From NCBI RefSeq assembly GCF_022201045.2, contig NC_068558.1, positions 47,471,501-47,535,500 of the forward strand: a stretch of 64,000 nucleotides of DNA. The letters run 5' to 3'. Positions 45,471-59,271 of the stretch are shown one piece after another. The stretch comes from Citrus sinensis. Taxonomy: Eukaryota > Streptophyta > Magnoliopsida > Sapindales > Rutaceae. Position 1 is the first letter of the stretch. Every line of letters begins with the position of its first letter. Made by a program: the position numbers and the translations under genes. The notes under the pieces are model-generated. The model was not told the DNA's origin. It worked only from the letters and a program-made list of their open reading frames with translations, and did no database searches.

Positions 45471-48400
45471 TCTGGGCACTTACTTCATAGAATTTAAAAT
45501 GTAATAATATAAGTCTCAGTTTGTATATCTAATTGTAAATATCAGTGTAATAATCTGCTGTTATAACAGTTGTAAATATCTGTGTAATACAGTAACATGA
45601 TGCTTAATCAGTTAAAAAAAACTAAATTGAAAAAATTATATTCAAATTCAATTTCTTTTACCACTAGAATAAAAGTATATAAATTAAATTTAGCGAGAAT
45701 TACAGTGAAAACATATTTCATGTGGCAAAGATTATAACAAGCTTAAGACGTATAAATAAAAATGAATTTAAAAGACTATATTTCTCCCCAATGGCATAAA
45801 ATGTTTTAAAAGTAAATTTAGTAAAACATACTGCTTACTATGAAAATGAATTTATATTTTTCATATTTTTAAATAATTTAATTTTTTTTGGTTGTGATAT
45901 AAATTAACTTAATTTCAAAAAAATATAGATATAAATTTAAGATTGAACATATTTTATAATACTTGCACATCATTTAGTAGACAAATCATGTACCCATATA
46001 GTGAGTGCAATGTTACTCAAATAATTTAATTTAATTTAGAAATATAACTGTCATGCTTAAATTATATAACTATAAGTATAACATAATACAACATTATTCA
46101 ATATTAGTTGCATTCAAATTGTAATTATCCATGTTATGTACCATTATGAATTTGATTAATGTTTAACAAAAAAATTATTATAGCAAAAAGGATTAAATAA
46201 AATAATTAATCTCACTTAAGATAGTATGAATTAATTTGCACAAGAGATTGATTATGAGTTTTATTTAAAAATATCAAATATTAGATGCTTTATATTTTTG
46301 TAATATATGAATATTTGTTTTAGAGGGTATACATAAAACATACTAATATTGGCCACTAATAATAACAACAACAACATTTGAGGGGTAATTACGATGTTTG
46401 GAATGATAATTATTTGATAGTTGGATAAATATTGTCCTCATTTTAGTAGGTAGGGATTTAAGTCCTTGAATGTGAATCGTGAGATCCTGGAATTGATTTC
46501 TTCTAAATATCTGGAAATAAATCGATTTCGTTATATGTTTAGATACTCGGATTCTAATGTAATTAAAAGTTGATAAAATTATTTTGATAGTTTTGTAAGC
46601 AAAATATCATTATATTTATTACATAATATTAAAAATAGTGCAATTAATAAATTAAATTTTTTAATTAATATATAATTATTTCCATTTATTATATTTAAAT
46701 AGTATTCTCATTAGTACATAAGTTACATTTTTTAAGGCAAAATATCATTAAATTTATAATGTAATATTAAGAAAAATAATATAATTATTTTTATTTAAAT
46801 ATATTAGTCCAATTAATTTTATTTAATTATGTTTCTTTTAGGATATAAGTTAAATATATTAACTATATTTTCCATGAATCAAAAGAAAAAGGAAGTATTT
46901 TTTTGGTGTAAAGTTGAGGGGGTCTTTGATAATTTACTAGTTTTGAATTGATTATCTTAATATTTCCTAAAATGAGGGAGTTCTATGATAGTTTCTTTTA
47001 ACATTTGCCGCTTTAAGCGATTAAAAGGAGCGAATCGGTGGCCGGTTACATCCGCATTATTAAAAAAATAATAAAGGCAGCTGCATGACATGCAGCACTG
47101 CATTACAGCCCGACCCCGAAAGATAAGATAAGATAAGATAGGGTAGCCCAACAATAACTACATGACATGGAATGAAAAACATGAATTATTATATTTGATC
47201 TGCCTAACCTTGCTGCACAACTGCCAACTGGATTGATATTAATCAGAGTTCCACCTCGACTCAACTACGTCGTCGTCATCGACATGTGTGCCCGAGTGCA
47301 TGTCGTTTTCTAATTTCTTTCTAGCAGCACCGAAAAAATAACAAAAACGAGATGGACTCTGCAAACAATAGTTTCAAACTAACAATTTTTTTTCATGAAA
47401 AAATAATAAATAAAATAACCCTTAACTTTACAATCCCTCTTCTGATTTCACACCTCATGAAGATTTTGAAAAGTTTTCACTCAATAACATGTTTAAAATA
47501 AAAATCTAAAATTTACAACCAAAAAAATTATGTTCAATTCTTTTTTTTTTTTTAATTTCTTTCTTTAACAAAAGATCAAATTCCTAGAAGTTTCTGAAAA
47601 TAGTGGAAAATAACATCAAATCTCATTTTAACGATAGAATCTACCAAAAAAAGAAAAAAGAACGAAGAATAAAGAAGAAGGAGAATCTCGCCAATAATAA
47701 ACGGACACGGCATCTAACTAGAACAAGTTCTGAAGTTAATCCCATCCAAAAGTCCGCGTGTCCTGATGCATGGATTTGATAGTGGATGAATTGATCCATG
47801 GAATGAGATTTCAATTTTGTATTTCTGGGCTATTAAAATCATGTTTCTTTCTTTCTTTGTTCGCCGCTCCACGAATGCTGAAATGCTTTACACGCGCGCA
47901 CGCACATTCAAACAACATCTTGGTTTAAGATAATGTCATTTTTCGATAAAGAGTTTATTTAGATAGAGGTGAAATAATTTATTTAATTTTTAAATAATTT
48001 ATTAAAAAATAATTAAATAATAATAAAAAAATTCATGTGATTAAATAAATATTTATGACTAATAAATAAGTCGTACTAAATAAACACTGAATTTTGTTAA
48101 GAACACAAACATATATATAATTGTATCTGTGTATATCAGGTGTTCACTAAGACGTGCACATATGTTGTGGCTAACCAAACATCATCAAAAGAAAGAACAT
48201 AATTTTGAATGATTCTTGATTCAAGTTCTATTACGTAATTGACAGATTGATGATATAAGGTGATTTGCAACCATCGCTATTGCAAATGTAACAAATATTT
48301 GGTTCCTCTCACATTTCCCTATCAGCATACAATAAAGTTACTGAATTATGATATAGTTAGGTAGATGTATAGGATAAGTGGGATATCTTCAAGAGTCATA

Positions 48401-49297
48401 AGTGTTCATTTTGTGCGTATAATATACTGTTTTGAAACTTACAAGAAGATGAATCAAACCCAAAATCACTATTGCCATTCTTTCTCGTGGTCGAGATAGA
48501 AAATTCATTTCTTTCCTTGTCATTTTACAGTTTTAAATCATTTTTTTCTATTACTTTTAGGATTTTAATCTTTTTTTCTTAGATATCGAATTTGGGTGTC
48601 ATTTATTTTGTTTTACTTAAATTATCAGAATTTTATTATAAAAATAATATTATAGATTTATCTATTTTGATAAATTCACGATATTTAGGGTTAATATAAA
48701 ATAATCCAAAACCCTAGTTTTGATTACTAAGACTATTCAATAATGTTTTCATTATTAAAAAACTTTATTTCTCTTAACTATCAAACTTTTACATTTCCGC
48801 ATCGTCAAATTATATCCATAAACATACTGTAGTTAATATGGTTGATGTGCAAACTTGCGTGTTGTTGTGAACCACAATGCAAACTAACACGGATGGAACA
48901 CCAAAATACTCTCAGAATAACATGCGTGTGTGTGTGTGTTACAAATGTTCCATAAGCCTAAAGAAGGTAAAACAATATACATTACCCTAAAAAGATTTAT
49001 ATTTGACGAACAAAAATATATCTATAAAATTCAGGTGATAAAAAGAGATTTTACATATCCAAAATTCTAATATTTCTTTCATTAATTTAAGACATAATAT
49101 TCTTGTACTCATGAGTGTATGTGCGCGCGCGTGCCCTGTGCGCATAACGGCGCTGTTTGTATTAGCACCAAGCCACTGACGATAACCACAGGCGAGTCCA
49201 AAACAGCGAAATGTAGTTGAAAATCTAAGTGGGCAAAGTTGTATTGAAGTTGACATGTTGCGATTAGATGGAGAATATATTTATACGATATTTCCAT
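45471..49297. other. Gene-free spacer
   Basis: 3.8 kb, mostly AT-rich. A short (GATAA)n tract lies at about 47118-47140 and a (TG)n tract near 48925-48941. The frame at 48987-49256 has no recognisable similarity. I see no gene or element with clear ends here. Confidence 0.55.
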
Positions 49298-49305
49298 ATG
49301 GGAAC

Positions 49306-50183
49306 TAGGGATGTCAATGGGCACCGCCCGCAGCGGGTTTGCCATTACCAAACCCAAACCCGCATAAAATTTAAATTACCAAACACACCCACAACCCGCA
49401 ATGGGTTTTAATTTTTTTAAAAAAACCCACCCGCAGCGGGTTTTAACAATTACCAAACCCGCAATGGTATCCGGCGGATTTTTTACGGGTTTCCGTATTT
49501 AAAATCACAAATTTTTAATATAAAAATTTATAATAATAACCTCAAATTCCATATAACATATTCAATTTTATATTTAAACAATATAAATAAAAAAAGTAAA
49601 ACTTCCACATCAATTCAACACAAATTCTCAAATTTAAGTATAAATTACACAAATCTATTTAAAAAGCACAAACTAATATCTAAAAATAATAATTACATTT
49701 CATATTATCATTTAAAACAAGATCCAAGAGAAGATATTCATTTTATTCACCACTATAAGCACCCATCCAACACAATGTCTATAATAATAATTAAGATTAA
49801 TATTTTTAAATACTAATTCGAAGGGAAATGTCTTTAGTTTTCTTTAGGTTATGACTTTAGAATAGGAGATGAGCCATATACACACATACATAACTTTGAG
49901 CCTTTGGCTATTTAGTAATTTGATTAATTACATTATTTTCTTTATATATTTTTATATTTAAATTAAATTAAAAATATTTGAAAAAAATTATTGCGGGTTT
50001 GGTGGATATCCATGCGGGTATCCACCGGGTATAAGATTAATACCAAATTCACCCGCATCCATGTGCGAGTTTTAATTTATAATACTAAACATGCCCACAA
50101 TGGATAAAATTACCCACAACGAATGGGTCTTAGCGAATGAATTTGGGTGGATTTACGAGTTTACGGTACAATTGCCATCCCTA
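49306..50183. mobile_element. Non-autonomous hAT element (TAGGGATGG family), copy 4
   Basis: 878 bp. The ends TAGGGATGTCAATGG and, inverted, TAGGGATGGCAATTG are flanked by the exact 8-bp duplication ATGGGAAC (49298-49305 and 50184-50191). The inner ends carry repeated AACCCGC / GCGGGTTT hexamers around an AT-rich core. No transposase frame. Confidence 0.92.
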
Positions 50184-50191
50184 ATGGGAAC

Positions 50192-53100
50192 ACGCCGTGG
50201 GAATAAAGGGGTTTGAAATTTAAAGAGCCGCAAGAAGGTTAATATTCTGTTTTTATATTTTGTCTTCGTGGTTCAAAAGTGCTTTTTTCTCGTAAATTGA
50301 CTTTCTCGTGATCTCTTTTCGTAAAAAGTACTTTATAAATTCCTATGTCCGCAAAAGACGAAATGCCAAAAAGTAGTACGAAAAAACGAGAAATCAAATA
50401 TTATGATCCTTTCAATCGGCATCTGTTTCCAAGTCTTCTCATGCATGGAGCATCAATCTGCCACTTGGGATCAATTTAAGCCGCTAGTTATTTTTAATAG
50501 AAAAACAAAATAGTTTTATCTGAAAAAAAAAAGTTAAAACCAAAACGTCCTTAATGACAAATTGAGCTCGTCTGTTCAAGATTCAAAGTGTAAGTGCCTA
50601 AAAGTATATGTAAAAGATTTTATTAATTTTATTATTTAAATATTTTTTTATTTTTTTATGTGATAAAAAAGAGAATGAAAAAATATGTTATTTTTTTAAA
50701 AAAAATTTAAATAAAAATATGTTAATATTATTTTAATTAAATAATTTTTTTCAAAGGTAAAATAAATAGTAATTAAAGTACTTCTCACTCTCTTTAATAA
50801 AAATAATAAAATATAAATTAAAAAGGGAGAAAGTAACTCTATAAAATTAAAGAGAAATAATTATTTTTTTATTTAAAGAATTTTAATTAAAATATTTTTT
50901 AAAATTTTAAATATTCATGTGATTTTTTAAATAAATAATAATAATATCATATTTGAAAATTTTTTTAGAGACGCTCAAAATGGTAGCCAGCCTTCGGTTT
51001 GATGCCAGTTAGATTGCAGTTGAAATGTTCAAATATCATCATTTCAAAACTCGACATTTGTTAAAAGCTTATTGGGTAATTTACTTGGTCTCTTCAAACG
51101 AATGAAAATTACAGGAGAACAAAGCAATGAGTAGTCTTCGGTAGCCGTTGTTTGTCTGTTCCATATTTTGAGAAGTCAAGTAGAGGGAACAAACATACTA
51201 TTATTCAAATTATAAAAAAACTATGATCAAAGTCATGAATTTCAACTATCATATGTTGCTATTGTGGACTTGGTTGAGTCTTTACTAGCCGTATAATTTT
51301 ATTCGATAAGTGCGACTAAATGCACTCATTTTAATTAATGCAATTTAGAATTGAAAAAAAAAAAAAACCGAAATAATATGTTAAAAAATTAGAATTCAAA
51401 ATTGGTATCTCAAGATTTGAACTTAGATTGCTAGTAAAACAAAACTATTTAAAAAGTATTCCGTCTAATAGCCTAAACGACATGGCACTTGATGTGCCTA
51501 TTCATCAATGCTGAGAAATTATCTCAATAATGATAATTTGAAATTTAATAATATTATGGTTACATAGCTGTAATACATAATTTGCATCCCAATCTGTTTA
51601 TCACCAATTATTTCTTGTTTTGTGTTAAGCATTAGTTGGCTTTATATTTCTATTAATATGATAATCTTACTCCATCTTTCAAAGAATAATACATTAGATA
51701 TCATATCAATTAATTAGAATACAAACTATGTATTTTAGCTATTATTAATGTAAATAAATTTTCAAAGTTTGTACTTTGTTATCTTCCACCATGAAAGCTT
51801 CAAGCAAACTTAATTATATATGATTATCTTTGATAATGATAAAAATTTAACCATAAACTCTACTTCACATTATATTATTGAAATAAGCTTATGAGGCACA
51901 TAATTTTTTGGGGAGATTGTTGGTTTTCTTCTACAGAAATTAATATATACCAATTACTCTCCTACTAATTTCATAATATTTAAAAATTCCTTTGGCACAA
52001 ACACTTTAAAGGAAAAGAAGGATAAATGAGTCATTTATTATATAATTTGTATTGAGAATATGAGATACATATTTATTATAAAAGAGATGTTTAAAAAATA
52101 ATAAAAAGTATGAGAAAAGTATCTTTTTATTAATTTTTTTATTTATAACAAAACATATATTTCTTATTTTTATTACTTAATCTTTATTTTTATTTTTGTT
52201 TATATGATTTATTTTTATTTATAACAAATATAAATAAAAGTGTATTTGAAAATAAGTGTAACACAATAAAATTATGCTGCGGAGTTATTAACTATTATCA
52301 AAACAGTAAAAAAATAAGTGGTATATATTAATTTTAATATGCAAAATTTTTTAACTTTATTATAATTGTATTATAATCTAATAAATTATACATACTAGAA
52401 TTTCATAGAACATAAAGAGTTAGTACAACCAATAAATCTGTCGAATTTTATATTAGGAAAAGATTGTTGAGATCATAGAATTAGGAACTTTTCCCTAGCA
52501 TTTGCTAAATATCATTTCCATAAAATCACAGTAAGAACTTTTATTTGCTAGAAATTCATTACGAGATGATATATTCAAATAAAAGAGTTTTTTTTTTTTT
52601 TTTAAAAAAAATTTCCTTTTTGGGGCAAAATATTATTTGTATGATCTATTCATTTATGTCGAAGAATTAAGCATGAAGGACTGCCCTACGCAATACGCAT
52701 GACCAAAAACTTTGGGGGGGGGGGGGGGGGGGGGAAACAAAATTCCTTTTCTTTTGACCCAAAAAGAATGGGAGCTGTGAACAGCATTTGTATAACTCAG
52801 TTGTGATTTGTGGCTTGTGAGGGACGACTCTTCATTATATAACTATTCACAAGATACTCGACTCCGGCAATAATTATCTCAATTCTTAACTAGCTAATGG
52901 TATGACGACATTACTCATGGATAATGCATAAGACACACGAGCTACTTTCTTCATTATTAATGAAAAAATAATTATCTAAATGATTCCCTTAACCTCTGCT
53001 GCAAATTTTATTTTTTTTTAATAATGTTCAAACTGACATGTTTAATACCGTAAATACCCCCATTCATCCCATTATGAAAGAAATTCAGAGGCACCACCCT

Positions 53101-53769
53101 TTAGGGAAAAGATGGGCTGGGGCTGGGATCTACGGTCGAAATCTAGAAGACTTTACGCTAATCAAGATTTTGATCTGTTAAAGTTCCACTTTAACGAATC
53201 AAATATTTCGGCTATTTTATGTAAATTAACTAAAATGAGGTGCGAAAATTCCAAATTCCAACGTGGCCAAACCGTGTGTGTAAAGAAGACAAATTCTAAA
53301 GAAATTTAAACACATAAAAAATGTATATACGAGGACGACCATTTTAATGACTTCTTATTTAGGCTGGTTGGCTGGCTAGCAGCTAGCTACAATTTTGACG
53401 GAGATACAAATAGCAATTTTATCTTATTTTATTTTATTTATTATTAATCGATCATCATCATCATCATCTCCAATTCTCCATCCTCTCCCCTCATATGCCG
53501 TCTAATAAATTAACACAATAGGTTGATAAAATTAGTCGTCGTATTAATTAGTAGTTGTTGTAATTCGTCTCTCGTTCCTGCCTCTACCTCTTTTTTGACA
53601 TTGCCGGCAATCCGCCGCCGCCTGTCTCCTCTTTTAGGGATCATCTCTCATTTGATTGATTTGAACCGGGTTCCGTCGTTCGGTCTTCTTTTGAGAATTA
53701 ATTCAATCTCAACATGAGTTAGGCTTTTGTGATTGTATAGCCAGCTGCTTGCCTCGTCAGTCGTGAGTC
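50192..53769. other. Gene-free AT-rich spacer, then promoter of the AAA ATPase gene
   Basis: No supported gene. A homopolymer of 21 G lies at 52714-52734 and a T/A run at 52589-52608. From about 53400 the sequence becomes pyrimidine-rich with an (ATC)n tract (53452-53467), consistent with the promoter and leader of the downstream ATPase gene. Confidence 0.5.
52714..52734. repeat. G21 homopolymer
   Basis: Twenty-one consecutive G residues flanked by TTT and AAAC. Such long G runs are rare in plant DNA; the true length is uncertain because homopolymers are error-prone in sequencing. Confidence 0.85.
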
Positions 53770-55212
53770 ATGATGAGGGCGATAATCGTATTGTTGGTAA
53801 TTGGTTGTTTATTGTTTATGATTCGCGTGTTATTGTTCAAGACCGGTTTGATATTTGTGGCGAAAAAATGGTGGAGATTCATCGAAGATTGTTTGCACGT
53901 GCACCAGTTCTTCAAGGTACCAGAATTCAACGAAGGCATGCAGGAGAATCAACTCTACCGCAAAGTGTATGCTTATTTAAATTCTTTAACTTCAATCGAA
54001 GACTCAGATTTCACCAACCTCTTCACCGGCAAGAAATCAAACGACATCGTCCTCGGCCTCGATCCAAACCAGCTCATCCAAGACAATTTCCTCGGAGCTC
54101 CACTTTCTTGGGCCAACCAGGACGACTCCGCCACCGCCAGAACCCTCGTTTTGAAGCTCAGGAAAGCCGACAGACGAAGAATCCTCCGCCCTTATCTCCA
54201 ACACATACACGCGGTTTCCGACGAGCTCGAGCAGAAGAAAAAGAGAGATTTGAGGCTCTTCGTCAATCTCAGAAACGATCGTGATGGCTGCTGCGGGCGG
54301 TGGAGATCTGTTCCATTCACGCATCCCTCCACTTTTGACACGATTTCCATGGAGACCGATCTCAAAAATCGGGTCAAATCCGATCTTGAGTCTTTCCTCA
54401 AGGCCAAGCACTATTACCATCGGTTGGGCCGTGTCTGGAAACGGAGTTATCTACTGTACGGCCCCTCCGGAACCGGGAAATCAAGCTTCGCGGCTGCCAT
54501 GGCTAGTTTCATGTCCTACGACGTGTACGATGTCGATCTTTCCAGAGTCGCTGATGACGCGGATCTCAAATCCCTGTTACTGCAAACCACGAGCAAGTCG
54601 GTGATATTGATCGAGGATCTTGATCGGTTTCTGGTTGAGAAACCAGCGGCTGTGAGCTTATCGGGTGTATTGAACTTCATGGACGGGGTTTTGAATTCCT
54701 GCTGCTTCGAGGAGCGAGTGATGGTCTTCACGATGAACAGCAAAGATCACGTTGACCAGGCCCTTTTAAGACCCGGACGCATTGACGTTCACATTCATTT
54801 TCCTCTGTGCGATTTTTCTTCGTTTAAAACACTAGCGAGCAGTTATTTAGGGCTGAAAGATCACAAGTTGTTTCCTCAAGTGGAAGAGATCTTTCAAAAC
54901 GGTTCGAGTTTGAGCCCGGCGGAGATCGGCGAGCTGATGATTGCGAACCGGAACTCGCCTAGTCGGGCGTTGAAATCGGTGATCACGGCTTTGCAAACCG
55001 ACGGCGAGGGGAGGGGGGCAGCGAATGCCGGACGGCGCTTGGATAAAAGCGGGTCAAAGAAGTCAACGGATGCCGATTCGGGTGAACACGGTGGGGTATT
55101 TAGCAGAGAAAATACTGTCAAGGAGTTTAGAAAGTTGTACGGTTTATTGACGTTGAAGAATAGTAGAAAATCTCAGTCGTTCGATTTGGCTGCAGCCGAA
55201 AACCATAGTTGA
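53770..55212 (+). CDS. BCS1-type AAA ATPase (ASD/At2g46620-like)
   Basis: An intronless 480-aa frame. Residues 1-20 form a hydrophobic N-terminal segment (AIIVLLVIGCLLFMIRVLLF), a signal-anchor. An AAA-ASD-type region follows (about 35-130). The AAA core has Walker A GPSGTGKS (231-238), Walker B VILIEDLD (278-285), sensor 1 with Asn323 (TMNSKD), and the RPGR arginine-finger segment (LLRPGRIDVHI, arginines 334 and 337). The family is the plant BCS1-like/ASD group (AATP1, OM66 and relatives), single-exon membrane ATPases; the best-known members act in stress responses at mitochondria or ER. The text KVPEFNEGMQENQLYRKVYAYL and the short insertions resemble the At2g46620 subgroup. Substrate and location of this subgroup are not established. 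The tandem ATGATG at 53770 gives a one-residue ambiguity in the start. All catalytic motifs are intact. Confidence 0.9.
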   Translation: MMRAIIVLLVIGCLLFMIRVLLFKTGLIFVAKKWWRFIEDCLHVHQFFKVPEFNEGMQENQLYRKVYAYLNSLTSIEDSDFTNLFTGKKSNDIVLGLDPNQLIQDNFLGAPLSWANQDDSATARTLVLKLRKADRRRILRPYLQHIHAVSDELEQKKKRDLRLFVNLRNDRDGCCGRWRSVPFTHPSTFDTISMETDLKNRVKSDLESFLKAKHYYHRLGRVWKRSYLLYGPSGTGKSSFAAAMASFMSYDVYDVDLSRVADDADLKSLLLQTTSKSVILIEDLDRFLVEKPAAVSLSGVLNFMDGVLNSCCFEERVMVFTMNSKDHVDQALLRPGRIDVHIHFPLCDFSSFKTLASSYLGLKDHKLFPQVEEIFQNGSSLSPAEIGELMIANRNSPSRALKSVITALQTDGEGRGAANAGRRLDKSGSKKSTDADSGEHGGVFSRENTVKEFRKLYGLLTLKNSRKSQSFDLAAAENHS

Positions 55213-58200
55213 TCGTGTGGTTCATATTTTGTAATCGACGATGTAAAAAATTGGCACCATGGTAAGCTTTAATTTGAGGGTGGTGATTATACATAGGAAC
55301 AACATAAATTAATAGATACGATATTCTATTTTTCATCTTTAATTTGTTGCCTTGATGTTTTTGTTGAAATCGATTAATTTCTCTCTTCAAAATATGTATC
55401 TTAATAATATGTACTCAAAAACCCAGATATATAGTGCGCCCCATTGAGTGAGGGGGCTGAAATTAGAGATCGGTGCTGATCTTTTTTGCAAGTGGTCCGA
55501 ACCACTGACTACTAGAACTGAGTCACTGAACCTCTATGATTTAGTAGGGAAATTCGTCCATTACTCTATTCTCGTTGCGATGCTGCTCCTTTTCTGCTAC
55601 GGATTGCCAAGGAGTTTTCATCATTTTCTAACTATTCTTGTGGTAGTCATCTTTTCTTTAGACACATACTGTTGGACCAAAGCATAGCCAAGAATCATGA
55701 ATGTGGCTGTACGTGGAACATAGTTCATTATTCGTTACCCAAAATTAAAAAAATGAATGTGAGGAGGGTTTGTCTCATTGGCTGTCAACTTCTTCTTCTT
55801 TTTTTTTTTTTTAATTTTTATAGTCTTGCGGAATGGATATTACAAATTTACAATCTCATGTCTACTGGAAATATGAAATCGATAAGCTTTATAGTTTATA
55901 GTACGATTAAGATGTCTATTAAGTATAATTCGAAAATTCTACATAAATATACGCTTCCTTTAACATTTGACTGTGATTTATTTAATACAGTAAATTCGAG
56001 ATCAACGTTTAACAAAATTCTGGTTTCTTCTGGTTGTTAACTTGTTTTCAGCCGTCGTCCGGGATAAGCCAAAATGAAAGTCCCGTCTCTCCAATTGGTC
56101 CACAATCGAAAAGATTAGTTGGACAAAATTTCAATTCAAACAGTTTTGAAAAACAATATATATATATATATGACAATTGCTAAAGAACAAACGATGCATG
56201 ATAAAATTGATATCAGAAAATTAAGGAGGGTGGTCAAAGCCAGCTGGTCCAGCTGATATCGGAGAATGTCATATCACGTCTTATCCTCGATTTTAATTGC
56301 TGTATCGGAACCGAATTTCACAGCCAGTAGCTACTACTACCAGAAACAAAATGAATATTTAAGCCACCCCCAGAGCTGCCCCGCGACCGCGCGAGTTACG
56401 GCTTGCGGGTTTCGAAGTCTGCCGCCTTTAAAATGATTTAACATTGTTTACTGATAAAATCAGACAATATTTTTTATAAATGGATACTTCTAAGAAGCAG
56501 TGATGAATTAAACCCCAATTATTTCCGAATTTAAGGAATAATTAACATGAAATCTTGTTTCAATGCTCGTGTGACAGTTCGTGTAAGCTTCTATATAGAT
56601 CTATGATTGCGTATTTGTAATAATTGTGGAGCATGATTCAATAATTGTAAGTATGGGAGAAAAGTTGCTTTGCAATTTTTATTATATGAATATGACATAT
56701 ACGCCAGGCATGAATGAATGCGATAACATGATTTCATAAGATCGCACGAATGGCCCAAATCCTAGTGTGTGATTGCATTGTTTCGTCCGGAAATATGCCC
56801 GCACACGCAAACATGTGAACTCTTTCAAAGGTAATGAATCGTTATTGTTAACTATTAAGCCACGCGCTTGAAAGAATTATGGAATATGATACTCTTCTTA
56901 TTTGAACTCAACTAAATTTTTAAAGATATTTTATCATGTATTTTTTAGTGATAATGTATGGGTAAAATTTAACTTCTTTTACTTTTTTATTTATTAACTA
57001 CCAATCAGTAATGAAATTATTTGCTCAATAAATGATCAGATCATGAAAGAATTCTGATCCAAAAATTTTAGCCAAAAAGTCAAGTTCTACTACTGCATTT
57101 GTAAGAAACAATTTATTCGATTTATTCCTTAGAATTATATATACCTGTGTTCTTGCGGGAATATTCTGGAAAACGAATAAACCATGCGGTTTAAACACTT
57201 TAAGTTTTAAGCCTTTAAAATTCCGCGGTTTTAAAATTTTTCCTGTACTTTAAGATTCTGGACAAAAAAACTATTGATATATATATATATATATATGAGT
57301 TAAAAAGTCATCGCCGATAATACCTAACCGAAGTAGTGTTGGTTTGATTTCGAAGGATTAAAAATGGACAAGAGTACAAGTCCAGCTAACACGCAATGCT
57401 ATCACTTCACGTCCTCACTTGATAGATCGAAATGGGTGAATAATGAAGGAAAATATTATATTTGACAATTCTTGCAGTTGCAGATTTTTTCCTCTACCAA
57501 GCTGTACATGTTAGATTGTCCGATGGTATTGCTTCTTTCAGTATTTAATAACAAACTCGCGGGTTTGATTTAATTTTTTTTATGGTGCCCACTGTTCAAT
57601 AAAGAATATTTCAACTGATCAATAAAGAATTCTTCTTTCCTTTTGAAAAGGCATAAAAGATTCTTCAAGAAGCCAAAAGAGTATAGGTTTTTCATCCACC
57701 TAACAAATCATTCAGAGTTACATTATAAGTCACTCAATAAGGTTAAGTTTCGGGTATAATCAGCCGGAGTTCTGTCAAATATTTAAGGTGACAAGGTCAA
57801 TCAAAAAAGTGACATATAATGTGCGAAGCAACGTGCAAACTTCCCAAAGCGAGTTCATAAATCTTTGGACTCTTCAAACTCCAATTTAATTTTTTGAAAT
57901 AATGAAATTATTATATTTCATTCACTCTTTATCATGCATGTGTTTCAATTAATAATGCTTAAGGTACCCATGCTCTTAAACCACCAAAATCTCTCTTTAA
58001 ATAGATATATATTAAATCCAATTTGGTCATTTTTACATTTTTTTTTAAAATGACTTAATCAATTCCGTGTTTCCGTTAAACACATCGGGCCACCTTGAAA
58101 AACAGAACTGATAATTCAATCCAATTAAAATTCAAATTTGATTGGATTCGAATTAATTTGAAGCCAAGCTAGACCACATCCTGGATTCAAACTTCTGCAA

Positions 58201-59271
58201 TCGGATAAATTTGCAGTAGATACAATTTCAAATATAAAGCTCGTTGGTTTTTGCACCAGTGAAAGTAGTTTGCTTGGGTCCAACGGCCTGTAAACATAGG
58301 CTTTAGCCCGAAGAATAGTTGGACCGACTATATTTGCCTAATTCAAATGCTGGTGTAATAAATAGTGGAATGTTATCGAATTCTACCTAAATATTTTCAT
58401 TTTATCTTTCAAAATTAAAAAAAAAATAAGGAAACAAAAATTTGGATTATCAAATGTTTTTCAATGTTGAAATTTTTGAAATTAAATGATTATATTAAGA
58501 AGGGATATTATCAAATGCCCAGATAATATTTTCTAACATATCACTTTACCACCAAAGTTTTCAAAAAATATTAAGTGGTATTTGATGATCCCTAACAAGA
58601 AACTGATGCTAATTTTATATTAATTTTAATAATACAAATAAATTGCAGTAATATATTTAATAAAAATAAATAATTATTTTAAGAAAATTATTTTAACTTT
58701 GTTGCTTGCTCTTTTAACATTTGTAATTGGCTATTTAAATCAATTTAATGAGTACACATCAATTATAATATTTAATTTAATAATAGTAAATAATTGTATT
58801 GTCTTATTGAGAAATTACCACATTCTTTTTTTCTTTTTGGTATTAAATCATCACTGCTGATTAAATTTATTAAATTGAAGTACTTTACATACCCCTGCAA
58901 CGTCATCATTTTTTAAAAAATAAAAGTTAGGTTTTTTAAAATAAAGCTAGGTATTTAATAATAAAATGATAAGAATTAAAGTATTAAATGGTAAAATGTA
59001 ATTATAAAATAGAATAATAACGATAAAGAAATATATCAGAAGATAGTTGAGTCCTATTTAATGATATACCATAAATAATTAAACGAGATAAATACTTGTC
59101 ATAATTATTTATCTCATCGATTCAAACATAAAAGGACATCACAGAGCACCAAATCGAACGTAATAAACACGCCACGAAATAAAGAAAATAAATATACAAG
59201 GAATCTCACTCAATAATAATGTACGACGTTACATTTTTTTTTTTAAATAATAATAATAATAAAAAGAAAAA
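55213..59271. other. Spacer between the ATPase and Rab genes
   Basis: 55213-55440 is the 3' flank of the ATPase gene. Nothing else is supported; the frames at 55448-55687 and 55672-56040 are hydrophobic low-similarity translations. AT dinucleotide tracts occur near 56157-56171 and 57279-57297. The segment 57170-57290 shares text with 61195-61390. 59100-59271 is probably the 3' untranslated region of the Rab gene. Confidence 0.5.

Noticed and set aside
53733..54284. 183-codon plus-strand frame overlapping the ATPase gene
   Set aside because: Out-of-frame shadow of the AAA ATPase, which has all family motifs in its own frame.
55448..56040. Two hydrophobic plus-strand frames after the ATPase
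   Set aside because: No similarity, T-rich composition; likely chance frames in the 3' flank.
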